From: Cordilura impudica | Taxonomy: Eukaryota > Arthropoda > Insecta > Diptera > Scathophagidae | NCBI GenBank assembly: GCA_963682025.1 | Contig: OY821518.1 | Coordinates: forward strand, 232,811,192 to 232,875,191 | Direction: 5' to 3' | Length of the DNA stretch: 64,000 nucleotides | Part shown: one piece after another, positions 1 through 10,054 of the stretch | How the letters are laid out: every line of letters begins with the position of its first letter | Numbering within the stretch: position 1 is the stretch's first letter | Made by a program: the position numbers and the translations under genes | The notes under the pieces: generated by a model | Databases searched by the model: none | What the model was told of the DNA's origin: nothing | What the model saw: the letters and a program-made list of their open reading frames with translations, nothing else

Positions 1-1
1 T

Positions 2-2554
2 AGAATAGACGATATTCTAGACCAACTAGGTAGAGCAAAATATTTTTCTTGTTTGGACTTGATGTCCGGGTTTCATCAAATTGGTTTGGAAAAGAACTCT
101 AGAGACTTGACGTCATTTTCAACAAACAATGGTTCATACAGATTTACTAGACTACCATATGGCTTAAAAATAGCACCGAATTCATTCCAAAGAATGATGA
201 CATTAGCCTTCAGTGGTCTGAAGCCGAATCAAGCATTCCTATATATGGATGACTTGGTTGTATTGGGATGTTCTGAAAAACATATGCTTTCAAATTTGAA
301 GGATGTATTTGATCTTTGCCGTAAACACAATCTTAAACTACACCCCCAAAAATGTTCATTCTTTGTGAGAGAGGTAACCTACCTTGGCCACAAATGTACT
401 GATAGAGGAATATTACCAGATGATAGTAAATATTCGGTGATAGAAAATTACCCGACGCCTACGGACGCCGATAGCGCACGAAGGTTTGTCGCGTTTTGCA
501 ACTATTACCGACGATTTATTAGAAACTTCTCTGAATATTCCAGACACCTTACAAGGCTATCCAAAAAGGGAGTACCATTTCAGTGGACAAAAGATTGTGA
601 GTGCGCGTTTAAATACTTAAAGAAGGCATTAATGAGCCCAACATTGCTTCAGTACCCAGACTTTACGAAGGAATTTTGCATAACAACAGATGCGAGTAAG
701 CATGCTTGCGGTGCAGTTTTAACACAGGAACATGAAGGTAGACACCTACCTGTGGCCTATGCATCTAAAACTTTCACTAAAGGCGAAAGCGACAAATCGA
801 CCATTGAACAGGAATTAACTGCCATACACTGGGCTGTCACATATTTCAGACCATATATATATGGAAAACATTTTTTGGTCCGAACAGACCATAGACCACT
901 TTCATACCTGTTCTCCATGAAAAATCCAAGTTCTAAGCTAACGAGAATGAGACTCGATCTGGAGGAATATGATTTCACAGTAGAATATCTCAGGGGAAAA
1001 GATAATTATGTTGCCGACGCACTGTCGCGCATTACAATAAATGACTTAAAGGATATTAACGACAAGATTTCATCCGTTTTAAGGGTCACGACAAGATCGA
1101 TGACTAAGGAAGAGAAAATTAGTAAACCAGTAGTAAATCAGCAAAATATCAATAATAATAATAAGCCCAAGGTATATATACCATTGAATAATATAGACGT
1201 CAAAAGATATTATAAATTAAAGATTTTACCCAACAGATGTTACATCAAAAAGGGAAAATCCATATATGCTAGCATAAGAATAGATGATTTGTTTAATAAA
1301 GGGAATATTGACTTAGGACAATTTTTCCCTAGGCTAGAACGAATAGCCTGTAAACTAAATATTAATAAGATTCAAATTTCACCACATGAGAAGATTTTCG
1401 AATTTGTCTCGATAAGTGAATTTGAGAATATGGGCAATAAAACACTGAATAAAATCAGAATAGCGCTATTAAACGAAGTAACTAAAATTGATAACACGAA
1501 TGCAAAGGCAATACGTGAGATAATGCTGAAATACCATGATGATCCTATAGAAGGAGGACATTGTGGGATATATAGAACCACTGAGAAGATCAGGAGATAC
1601 TATTACTGGAAAAATATGACAAAAGACATTGCCAAATATGTGAAAACATGCCATAAATGTCAATTGGCTAAAACGGGGAAACATATAAAAAGTCCAATGA
1701 CAATAACGGAGACACCAAATGGGGCTTTTGATACGGTGTACGTAGATACAATTGGACCATTTCCAAAGTCAATTTATGGAAATGAATATTCAGTCACAAT
1801 GATATGTGACTTAACTAAATACTTGGTAACAATACCAATAAAAGATAAATCAGCTAAGACGATCGCAAAAGCGATATTTGAAAATTTTGTGCTTATATAC
1901 GGTCCAATGAAGACGTTCATTTCGGATATGGGCACAGAATACAAGAACTCTATACTGACAGAGCTTTGCAACCTATTGAAGATAGATAAACGCACATCGA
2001 CAGCACATCATCACCAGACACTAGGTACGATAGAAAGAAGTCACCGGACTTTTAACGAATACGTACGAAACTACATATCAGTAGATAAAGACGACTGGGA
2101 TGAATGGCTCAAATATTTCACGTACTGTTTTAACACTACACCATCTACAGTACATGATTATTGCCCTTATGAACTTATTTTTGGAAAAATTCCAAACAAT
2201 TTTAGACAATTTAGTGAAGTAGATAGAGTTGCACCACTTTATAATATAGATAATTATGCTAAGGAAATTAAATTTAGATTAGAAGTAGCAATAGATAGAG
2301 TTAAAAAACTATTAGATATAAATAAAATAAAACAAAAAATTAATTATGATAAAACAAAATTAGATTACAATTTTAAAATAGGAGATTTAGTCTTAGTAAG
2401 AAATGATGCAGGACATAAGTTAGAGATGGCATATAAAGGGCCATATAAAATTAAGAAAATAGATTTCAGAAATAATGTAACCATAGTTGATAAGAAAACA
2501 AATAAAGAACAAATAGTTCATAAGAATAGACTTAAGTTATACAATATTAAATAA
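2..2554 (+). CDS. Gypsy-like pol, partial: RT, RNase H, integrase
   Basis: The polyprotein that copies element RNA into DNA and integrates it. The frame is open from base 2, so the true start is upstream. Visible in order: RT with the first catalytic Asp in LDLMSGF (about 53-75) and the YMDD box at about 242-253; RNase H with TTDAS, the Glu in EQELTAIHW, RTDHRPL and ADALSR (about 680-1030); a linker; integrase with an HHCC zinc finger (about 1525-1665, CHKC visible) and a D-D-E core (YVDT near 1742, SDMGTEY near 1922, GTIERSHR near 2027); then a basic C-terminal tail. No stop or frameshift interrupts about 850 codons, so this copy may be young. It ends at TAA just before an A-rich stretch and the LTR. 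Confidence 0.93.
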   Translation, partial: RIDDILDQLGRAKYFSCLDLMSGFHQIGLEKNSRDLTSFSTNNGSYRFTRLPYGLKIAPNSFQRMMTLAFSGLKPNQAFLYMDDLVVLGCSEKHMLSNLKDVFDLCRKHNLKLHPQKCSFFVREVTYLGHKCTDRGILPDDSKYSVIENYPTPTDADSARRFVAFCNYYRRFIRNFSEYSRHLTRLSKKGVPFQWTKDCECAFKYLKKALMSPTLLQYPDFTKEFCITTDASKHACGAVLTQEHEGRHLPVAYASKTFTKGESDKSTIEQELTAIHWAVTYFRPYIYGKHFLVRTDHRPLSYLFSMKNPSSKLTRMRLDLEEYDFTVEYLRGKDNYVADALSRITINDLKDINDKISSVLRVTTRSMTKEEKISKPVVNQQNINNNNKPKVYIPLNNIDVKRYYKLKILPNRCYIKKGKSIYASIRIDDLFNKGNIDLGQFFPRLERIACKLNINKIQISPHEKIFEFVSISEFENMGNKTLNKIRIALLNEVTKIDNTNAKAIREIMLKYHDDPIEGGHCGIYRTTEKIRRYYYWKNMTKDIAKYVKTCHKCQLAKTGKHIKSPMTITETPNGAFDTVYVDTIGPFPKSIYGNEYSVTMICDLTKYLVTIPIKDKSAKTIAKAIFENFVLIYGPMKTFISDMGTEYKNSILTELCNLLKIDKRTSTAHHHQTLGTIERSHRTFNEYVRNYISVDKDDWDEWLKYFTYCFNTTPSTVHDYCPYELIFGKIPNNFRQFSEVDRVAPLYNIDNYAKEIKFRLEVAIDRVKKLLDINKIKQKINYDKTKLDYNFKIGDLVLVRNDAGHKLEMAYKGPYKIKKIDFRNNVTIVDKKTNKEQIVHKNRLKLYNIK

Positions 2555-2715
2555 ACAATATGCATTCTTTTCTATATTTGTAAATAAAATAAAATAAATT
2601 TATTGTAAAATGTGAAACTACAACCACAAAAAAAAAAAAAAAAAAAAAAAAAAACCCAACAGTACAAATAATAAAAGAATGTCCATAGAACAAAATGTTA
2701 TATGAACATTCTTAT

Positions 2716-2727
2716 AAAAAAGGAAGG
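2716..2727 (+). promoter_or_regulatory. Polypurine tract of the gypsy-like element
   Basis: Twelve purines (AAAAAAGGAAGG) lie directly before the TGT that starts the 3' LTR. This is the usual plus-strand primer position in LTR retrotransposons. Between the pol stop and this tract lies a run of roughly 25 A residues at about 2629-2654. Confidence 0.7.
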
Positions 2728-3102
2728 TGTAGCGTAACACGACTTTCGTAGTGTGCTGTATAATACCCACACTGCATAGCGTACAATATTTGCAAATGCG
2801 GAAATAACAAATATCAATATTGTTGACCACTGCATTTGCAAAACATTGTATGACTGCGTATATTCTTATTGTTTGTTGTTGTTACGCTGGCACACTTATG
2901 TTTATGCTGACCCAAGTGCAGGTAACACATTGTTGTTGTTAATATAGGTTGTAAATATGTATATAAAGAAGAACCTTTTATAATCAATTACTCATTAATA
3001 ATTTATCAATCAATCAATTAATAGTTTAGCTCCTAGATAGAGCTGAAATAATAATAATAATAAATACTATTTAAAACACAAAAGTATCTTGTTTGCTATA
3101 CA
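2728..3102 (+). repeat. 3' LTR of the gypsy-like element
   Basis: It begins TGTAGCG right after the polypurine tract and ends in ..TATACA, the expected TG..CA termini, giving about 375 bp. It contains a TATA-like GTATATAAAG near 2958 and AATAAA signals near 3050-3062, compatible with promoter and polyadenylation functions. The end was placed where BEL coding sequence resumes in frame at 3103. Confidence 0.75.
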
Positions 3103-4326
3103 CCATTTCTGGATAACCAGGGAGTTTTGCGAGTAGGAGGTCGAATTGGAAATGCGGATGTGCCAGAGGAAATGAAGAATCCAGCTATTTTGCCAAAGCA
3201 CAGCTATGTAACGGAACTTTTACTATTACATTATCACAACAAATTTCATCACATCAACCACGAAACTACAATTAACGAACTTCGCCAAAGGTATCACGTC
3301 GCTAGACTAAGAGTTGTGTTTAAGTCTGTGGTGAAAAGATGTCAAATGTGTAAAGTTAAAAAAGCTGCACCTATATTGCCACAAATGGCTAAATTACCGA
3401 GAGCTCGACTCGCAGCTTATGTCGCCCCATTTTCATTTACAGGACTCGATTATTTTGGGCCCTTATTCGTGACTGTAAGTAGACACAAAGAAAAAAGATA
3501 TGGTGCACTTTTTACGTGTTTAACCGTAAGGGCGGTACATATAGAGATTGTAAATTCTCTTAATACGAGTTCCTGTATTATGGCTATTAGAAACTTTACG
3601 GCAAGAAGAGGTATACCAATAGAGTTCTTTAGCGGCAATGGAACCAATTTTGTCGGTGCAGAGTGCGAATTGCGCCAAGCTCTTCAAGAGGTAGACGCTA
3701 ATGAGTTAGTTCGGAGTTTTACCACATCGACTACGAAGTGGAATTTTAATCCACCTGCAGCACCCCATATGGGAGGTGCATGGGAGCGATTGGTAAGATC
3801 AGTTAAGTCCGTTTTGTACAAAATTTTGCCTGAAAGATGCCCTAATGAGGAGATTTTAAGAAGTATGATGGCGGAGGTAGAGAATATTGTGAACTCACGC
3901 CCGCTTACGTATGTTCCTATTGAGGATGAAAACATGGAGGCTCTTACCCCAAATCACTTCTTACTTGGAAGCTCAAATGGTTTAAAGCCCTTGGCTTCGT
4001 ACGATGACTCCGAGGTGGTATTACGACAGTGTTTGTTATCGTCATAGCAATTTGCAGAGAGGTTTTGGAAGAGGTGGGTGGCAGAGTACTTGCCAACTTT
4101 GACGTGTAGAAATAAGTGGTTTGAGAGGGCCAAGCCGTTGGAGGTGGGTGATCTGGTACTTGTGGTTGACCCTGGAAATCCAAGGAATGTTTGGCCTAGA
4201 GGAAAAATTATTGAAGTATTTAAGGCCGATGATGGCCAAGTTAGGAAAGCCAAAGTAATGACAAAATGTGGAGTTTTAGAGAGGCCTACTGCCAAGTTAG
4301 CGATTTTAGACGTGTCTCAGAAATAG
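3103..4326 (+). pseudogene. BEL/Pao integrase region, broken
   Basis: The C-terminal part of a BEL/Pao pol. The frame starts at the gypsy LTR junction (FLDNQGVLRVGGRIG) and runs through an HHCC zinc finger (CQMC near 3340), the catalytic core (FTGLDYFG near 3440) and a DUF5641-type tail (FWKRW, VGDLVLV). Two lesions disable it. The second catalytic Asp, expected in S-D-NGTNF, is Gly (GGC at 3634-3636), explained by one A-to-G change. An in-frame TAG at 4045-4047 separates core and tail, which continue in the same frame to 4326. The third acidic residue (GGAWER) is kept. The N-terminal half was displaced by the gypsy insertion and is not visible. Confidence 0.88.
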
Positions 4327-4363
4327 TAAGGCTTCGAAAGCTTCTCGCCATACTGCGGAGGGG

Positions 4364-4782
4364 TGTTACCGCCACTGCCAAATCGCTATAGTGTACATCA
4401 TTTATTATCGATTAATGTTAAAATATTTTATCTTATTGTTAGTCGTTATTTTACCTGTCATAATGTTGTAAGAAAAGCTTTTGTTTTCCACGCGGTTGAA
4501 TAAGAATTTAGGCACACAATTAACAAGTATCCATTTTTATTGTATTCTTGTATCGTACTTATTACTGTCATGAAGTTTGCTCTGCGTTTCTTAACCAAAA
4601 AAGTTAGTAATATTTTCTTAATTTTTGTAATTTCGTTTAATATTGTAAAAACTTAATTTCAGGAATTTTAACGTTTAAGTACAACACAATAAATATAAAT
4701 TTGTTATTGAAAACTAGTGTGTTTATACTTGGCGTTCGCAATCTTCATTGGGAACAAAGGGCTTGGGCAGCTTCACCCAACA
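4364..4782 (+). repeat. Probable BEL/Pao 3' LTR
   Basis: A purine-rich GCGGAGGGG directly precedes TGTTACCGCC, a start typical of BEL LTRs. An AATAAATAT polyadenylation-like signal lies near 4689. I place the end at ..CCCAACA (4782), where the 21-bp minisatellite begins abruptly; an alternative end is ..GGGAACA at 4756. The abrupt border suggests the BEL element inserted into the minisatellite, whose other half would lie upstream of the window. Confidence 0.6.
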
Positions 4783-5570
4783 GAAAGCATTAATAGAATT
4801 TCAGAAAACATCAATTGTATTTCAGAAACAATCAATATAATTTCAGAAAACATCATTTGAATTTCAGAAAGCATTAATAGAATTTCAGAAAACATCAATT
4901 GTATTTCAGAAACAATCAATATAATTTCAGAAAACATCATTTGAATTTCAGAAAACATAAATAGAATTTCGGAAAACATCAATATAATTTCAGAAAACAT
5001 CATTCGAATTTCAGAAACATCAACTGAATTTCAGAAAACATCAATAGAATTTCAGAAAACATCAATTGTATTTCAGAAACAATCAATATAATTTCAGAAA
5101 ACATCATTTGAATTTCAGAAAACATAAATAGAATTTCGGAAAACATCAATATAATTTCAGAAAACATCATTCGAATTTCAGAAACATCAATTGAATTTCA
5201 GAAAACATCAATAGAATTTCAGAAAACATCAATTGTATTTCAGAAACCATCAATATAATTTCAGAAAACATCATTTGAATTTCAGAAAACATAAATAGAG
5301 CTTCAGAAAACATCAATTGAATTTCAGGAAAAATCAATAGAATTTCAGAAAACATCACTTGAATTTCAGAAAACATCAATATAATTTCAGAAAACATCAT
5401 TCGAGTTTCAGAAAACATCAATTGAATTTCAGAAAACATCAATAGAATTTCAGAAAACATCAATTGTATTTCAGAAACCATCAATATAATTTCATAATGT
5501 CATAATAATGTTGATGTTTTCTTTAATTATTAGATGTTTACACATCTCCCTTGTGATCGGACTCACATGA
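4783..5570 (-). mobile_element. 21-bp minisatellite element, copy A1 (truncated)
   Basis: About 33 imperfect 21-bp units; on the minus strand the core is ATGTTTTCTGAAAT followed by 7 variable bases. The array ends near 5495 and is followed by the conserved terminal block (5496-5570) with the short hairpin AGATGTTTACACATCT and the end GGACTCACATGA, then a T-run. The other end, seen in A2 and A3, is missing because the array abuts the BEL LTR. On the plus strand it has the same orientation as A3. Confidence 0.75.
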
Positions 5571-5935
5571 TTTTTTTTTGTTTGAATCTATGTTTTTAAT
5601 AACTCTTTTTGGTTGGTGGACTGTTGAATGATCTTTCCTAAACCCGAACTGTTCATTATTAATAATGTGATTGTTGTCTGTAAAAAGTAGCAAGCGTTTA
5701 TGTATAATTGTTTCGAAGATTTTGTCTAAAAGGCTTAAAATGCTGATTGGCCGATAATTTGTTGGAAGGTGAGGATCTTTACCTTTCTTGTAAACTGGAA
5801 TGACCGTAGCTTTTTTAAATGACAGAGGAAAGTAACCGATATTAAGGCAGTAATTAAAAATCTTGGTTAGCAGATCAAAAATACAATCGGGCATGTTTTT
5901 CAGAATAATAGAACTTATTCTATCTAGTCCAGGGA
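5571..5935 (-). pseudogene. Jockey/CR1-like LINE reverse transcriptase fragment
   Basis: The N-terminal part of a non-LTR RT on the minus strand. Recognisable blocks are FPGLDR, then KKATVIPVYKKG, TNYRPISILS, KIFE and GFRKDHSTVHQ. The frame then runs into the terminal block of minisatellite element A1, so its last residues are not LINE-derived. The catalytic box is absent. It reads as an older LINE into which A1 inserted at an A/T-rich site. Confidence 0.8.
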
Positions 5936-7004
5936 AACAAATTATTTAGTAAAACTACCACAAAATTAGAAAATTAAGAAAAATCGAACGTCATTTATAT
6001 AAGACCAATTGTGGAGGAGACGGGGGTTACATATGCGATAAATATGATAATGGGACTACGAATACAAAATAAAAAACACGACTTTTATCGCATAATTTTG
6101 ACTATAGGGCACTTAATGGACCAATAGAGCAAAAAACTGCGCTTGCTTCCCACAGTACTTTGACTGATCATAAACCAATTTCTAATGTGAACAAAGAAGA
6201 ACGCTCTCTACTCCGCGATTATAAAACAGAAAACACGGTGTATATCTATAGTATTAATAGGCTAGGCGCTTTCCTGTGACCGATGCTTTGTTCTACCGTT
6301 TTATCCCGATTTTGACCAAACGTATATTATTTGAAAGGTATTTCTTTTTAGCCGTTTTGTAGATTTACAGATTTTTAAATTTTTTCCTTTATTTTGAGTA
6401 AATTGCATTTAAATTTGCTACTAACACATATATAAAATTATACAATGTATGTCTGTGTTTATTAAATTTGTTAAGTGGTTGTATAAAAAATGAGTTTGTT
6501 TTTTTGTGTTGATTTGTGAATTGGCTATAATTGATTAGCATACCTTTGGGGTCTTTATTTAATGAAAAAATAAAATTCCCTAGAATTTGCTCTCGAATTT
6601 CGAGGGCTGGAATCTGCTAGTAATCATTATTATACTTTAAATTAATGTTTTTCTATAAAATTATAAATTTGTTATAAAATGTCTTTATGGCTTAGATTTT
6701 TCTGAAGATGAACAGCAGCAGCAGATAAAAATTAAAAAAAATTGATTTTTTATTTTTCAAGCCATATGACCTTGAGCCAAATTAGCCAAAATCGCACAAC
6801 AACCCAACAGCTCAACAATAAAACCATCAACATTATTTTATTTTTAAGTTTTTTTTTTATCTTATAACCAATTATTATTAAATAATGGCAAAAATAAAGT
6901 TTTGTGAGGCGTTAAAAACAAGAATAATAGATGGATTTACTACAAATCTTAAGGAAAATACATCTTGTGAGAAATTTGGCCATTATGGCAATTTAGGTCT
7001 CGAC
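5936..7004. other. AT-rich intergenic stretch with one dispersed repeat
   Basis: No credible gene. It contains a dispersed repeat (6246-6455, listed separately). At about 6520-6600 there are fragments resembling the TTATAAGAGCC family and the end motif CGAGGGCTGGAATCTGCTAG shared with repeats near 30920 and 51015. Confidence 0.5.
6246..6455 (-). repeat. Dispersed repeat, inverted partner of 13515-13722
   Basis: Its reverse complement aligns over about 200 bp with 13515-13722; shared landmarks are GGCTAGGCG, TACCGTTTTATCCCGATTTT and TTTTTAGCCGTTTTG. A weaker third copy lies near 42085-42180. No terminal structure was recognised. Confidence 0.65.
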
Positions 7005-7243
7005 TTTCATTACTTTCAACAGCGTTAATCCAATGGCCGGTAGAAGCTTATACTCTAAGTTTCATTAAAAATTTATTCATATTTGCGAACTGAAGTTTGA
7101 TTACAAGGTTTACATGGACACACAGACGGATGGATGGACGGAGATGGACTTAGAAAGTTATTCTGAGTCGATAGGTATAAATATTTTCAAAAATTTGTGG
7201 TAGTTACAAACATCCGCCTATCCCGATAGTGATAAGGGTATAA
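7005..7243 (+). mobile_element. DINE-1-like element, 3' fragment
   Basis: Matches the distal third of the DINE-1-like copies: the AATGGCCGGTAGAAGCTTA block, CATGGACACACAGACGGA with a GGATGGACGG run, GATAGGTATAA, and the terminal AAGGGTATAAAA. It lies tail-to-tail with the following minus-strand copy. Confidence 0.75.
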
Positions 7244-7304
7244 AAACAGTTGAAAGAAAACACTATATAATTTTTTTTTCGTTTTTTTTCCTACCACCTT
7301 CTTT

Positions 7305-7981
7305 TTATACTCTATACCACCACATGATATGGGTAAAATGACTTTGTGCTGCTGTTTTGTAACTACCAAAAATATTTGACCTAGACCCATCTTTTATTAT
7401 ACCGATCGACTCAGAATCACTTTCTGAGTCAATTAAGCGATGTCCATGTAAACCTTTTAATCAAACTACAGGTCGCAAATATGAATATGTTTTGACGAAA
7501 TTTGGTACATAAGCTTTTACTGCCATAGGATGAACGCTGTTGAAATTGGTGAAATTCGCTCCATGTTCAGACTAAAATCCAAATTCATATATGTTTATTA
7601 TATCCATTAATCAGTAGTCCAAAAATGATCCCTATAGGATAATTTTTAGTCATAGGCCCCATATAGGAATGCTTCCCGATCTTCACTTAAATCTATCAAA
7701 AAACAAAAACATTCCACAGAATTTTCTCAAATTTGGTTTGCATATATTTTTTCAAAATATAAGTGACTTTACCAAATATGGTCATGATCGGTCTCTATTT
7801 TGACCTAGTTTCCTTATAAATATAGTATCCGATATGAACTCTTTCATATCTGCAGCCAAAAAAATTAAATGGTTTATGCTTATTTTCTATATCGAATTAG
7901 TTGGACCGAAGAGATAGGGTCCCTAAACCATGATATAGGATATCGTATAGTCGGTCTAGACCGACTATAATTTCTTACTTG
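7305..7981 (-). mobile_element. DINE-1-like (INE-1/HINE) element
   Basis: Near full length. It begins with TATACTCTATACCAC and ends with the palindrome GTCGGTCTAGACCGAC followed by TTTCTTACTTG. The usual CCGTCCGTC run is reduced to a single short site near 7440. By family knowledge these are non-autonomous Helitron-type elements without a gene. Confidence 0.8.
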
Positions 7982-8280
7982 TTTTTATTGATTTAGTTAA
8001 ATTTGGTATAGAAGTTTAAGTTTCCTTTGCTTTGGCTTCACTAAAGAAATACTTCTGTTCGTTTATCTATATTTTTATTTTAGTTGTATTTTTTATTAAA
8101 TTTTTTAACCTTCGAGAGAGAAAGCGCAAAAGAGTGACTTCGCAAAAAAAAAATATAAAATTTTAGGATATTATTAAACAAAAAATGGGCAAATTTAAAA
8201 TTTCGTAAAAGTTTGCAATAATATTGCCACCCACAATATATTTAATTATTAATTTTTCATTTCATTTATTTATTCAGTCA

Positions 8281-8290
8281 GTGGAAATCA
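8281..8290 (+). repeat. Target-site duplication, left, of the foldback-like element
   Basis: GTGGAAATCA, repeated exactly at 9020-9029 on the far side of the element. Confidence 0.75.
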
Positions 8291-9019
8291 AGGTTCAGAA
8301 AATACACACATGAAACACACAATGTTCTGTTCAAAAGCAGCCAGCACATATCTTTATTTTCATATCAATTATGTTTGTTTTTAAATTTTCTTCGGTGCTT
8401 AGCACAACCATGACTGTGTTCGTTTTAATATTTCGTTATTTACACGAACATTTTTGTATCACGTACTTTTTGTTTCAATCACACATAAAGCACACATTTT
8501 TGAGTGTTGCTTTATTTGAAGTTCATGTTCTGGTACGTGTACTGAAAAAAAAAACAGAACATGTACAATAAACAGGTTCGAGTTCAGTTATATTTTAAGT
8601 CGTGTTGTGGCTCGTGTAGTAAGAAAAAACAGAACATGTACAATAAACAGGTTCGAGTTCAATTATATTTTAAACACGACTTAAAATATAACTGAACTCG
8701 AACCTGTTTATTGTACACGACTTAAAATATAACTGAACTCGAACCTCTTTATTGTACGTGTTCTGAACTTCAAATAAAGCAACACTCAAAAATGTGTGCT
8801 TTATGTGTGATTGAAACAAAAAGTACGTGATACAAAAATATTCGTGTAAATAACGAAATATTAAAACAAACCCAGTCATGGTTGTGTTGGGCACCGAAGT
8901 AAATTTAAAAGCAAACATAATTGATATGAAAATAAAAATATGTGTGTGTTGGTCTAAGTTATTTTTTTTACATATATGTACGAGTTTTTTATTCAGTGTG
9001 TGTTTTTTTCTGAACTCTG
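8291..9019. mobile_element. Foldback-like element with long inverted arms
   Basis: A 729-bp element without a gene. The arms (about 8291-8560 and 8752-9019) are inverted copies, strongest from CATATCTTTATTTTCATATC inward. The outer ends are GGTTCAGAAAA on the left and AGAGTTCAGAAAA on the right. The centre repeats a ~45-bp motif (ACAATAAACAGGTTCGAG) in both orientations, so the whole molecule can fold back. It is flanked by a perfect 10-bp direct repeat. Long internally repetitive arms with 9-10 bp duplications fit FB/Mutator-like elements of flies. Confidence 0.82.
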
Positions 9020-9029
9020 GTGGAAATCA
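9020..9029 (+). repeat. Target-site duplication, right, of the foldback-like element
   Basis: GTGGAAATCA, identical to 8281-8290. Confidence 0.75.
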
Positions 9030-10054
9030 TGTTGTATGTAATAAATTAAAAATTATTACATAAATTAAATAAATATGTCCGATTCTATAATTTTAATAAC
9101 TCAAAGAAAAACAGCTTAAAACTTTCTTTTGAAGTGCAAAATTCAATAGTGCGATTCAATTTCTTTTTAACGGCCATTTCATTTATGTTATTGAGATCGT
9201 TGCAAGCACGATTTAACATACTGTTTATTGCATAATTAGTGCGATGGTACGATAAATAAAATATATGCTGATTATGACGTAATATTCTAGGAGGGACATA
9301 GAAAGATATCTGAGAGAGCAAGTCATGACAATCAATACCCCAAGTAATTAAATCAAATATAAACTATAGGCTTTGAAATCTACATCTATCTTCTAAAGTC
9401 TGAAGACCAAGAAGCAAGCCTTTAGCTTCATATGAGGGTAAGAGATCAGCAAAATTAATTTACGAGAGTCCCACAATGTGGACTCCGCACTCTAATTTAG
9501 ATCTAATATAAGATGTGTGGATCAATTTAAATGTATTAAGATCAGAAAAATCAATGCAATTTCTCCTAATAAATGCAAGGACTTTATATGCTTTCGGTAC
9601 AATATAATTTATGTGTGGAATCAAAGACATTGTAGATTCAAAAACAACTCTCAGATCAATACTATGTCAACGTAGTTAAATTGTGACCACCCAAACTAAA
9701 ACAAGATGTTATCGAATTGCGAGATCTAGAAAAAGAGAAATGACGACATTTTGAAAAATTTAAAAGCAGATTATTAACCAAACACCAATCATGTAGATTA
9801 TTTAAATCATTTTGTAAGTTTTATATATCAAGCAAGAAGGATAACTGATAGTATATTTTTATATCGTCAGTATAAAGCAAAAAGCGTGCCTTATTAAAAC
9901 ACTTAGAGACATTATTTATAAAGAAATTTAACAAGAGCGGAACCAAAACACTGCCCTGAGGAATGCCCGAGGTTTGAACATATGGGAACGATTTAAAATC
10001 CTCAACTAGTACTCTGCAAATTCTATTAGATAGGTATCGTCTTATCTACATAAC

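Larger units (their letters stand above)
1..3102 (+). mobile_element. Ty3/gypsy (412/mdg1-like) LTR retrotransposon, 3' part
   Basis: The window opens inside pol and runs through a polypurine tract into a 3' LTR. No second reading frame for an envelope protein lies between pol and the LTR, so this end looks like a non-envelope gypsy element. Its 3' junction at 3102/3103 sits inside a BEL/Pao integrase frame, so this element inserted into an older BEL copy. The gag, protease and 5' LTR lie outside the window, so a target duplication cannot be checked. The 412/mdg1 affiliation rests on remembered resemblance of the RT and RNase H blocks. Confidence 0.85.

Noticed and set aside
2618..2830. Minus-strand 70-codon frame with a Phe run
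   Set aside because: It spans the poly-A stretch and LTR start of the gypsy element; the Phe run is the antisense of poly-A.
4783..5495. Regular short repeats resembling a CRISPR array
   Set aside because: Units are head-to-tail 21-mers without unique spacers, in a clearly eukaryotic TE context with no cas genes.
8371..8571. Small membrane-like protein repeated at 8670-8918
   Set aside because: Both frames are the two arms of the foldback element read from opposite ends.
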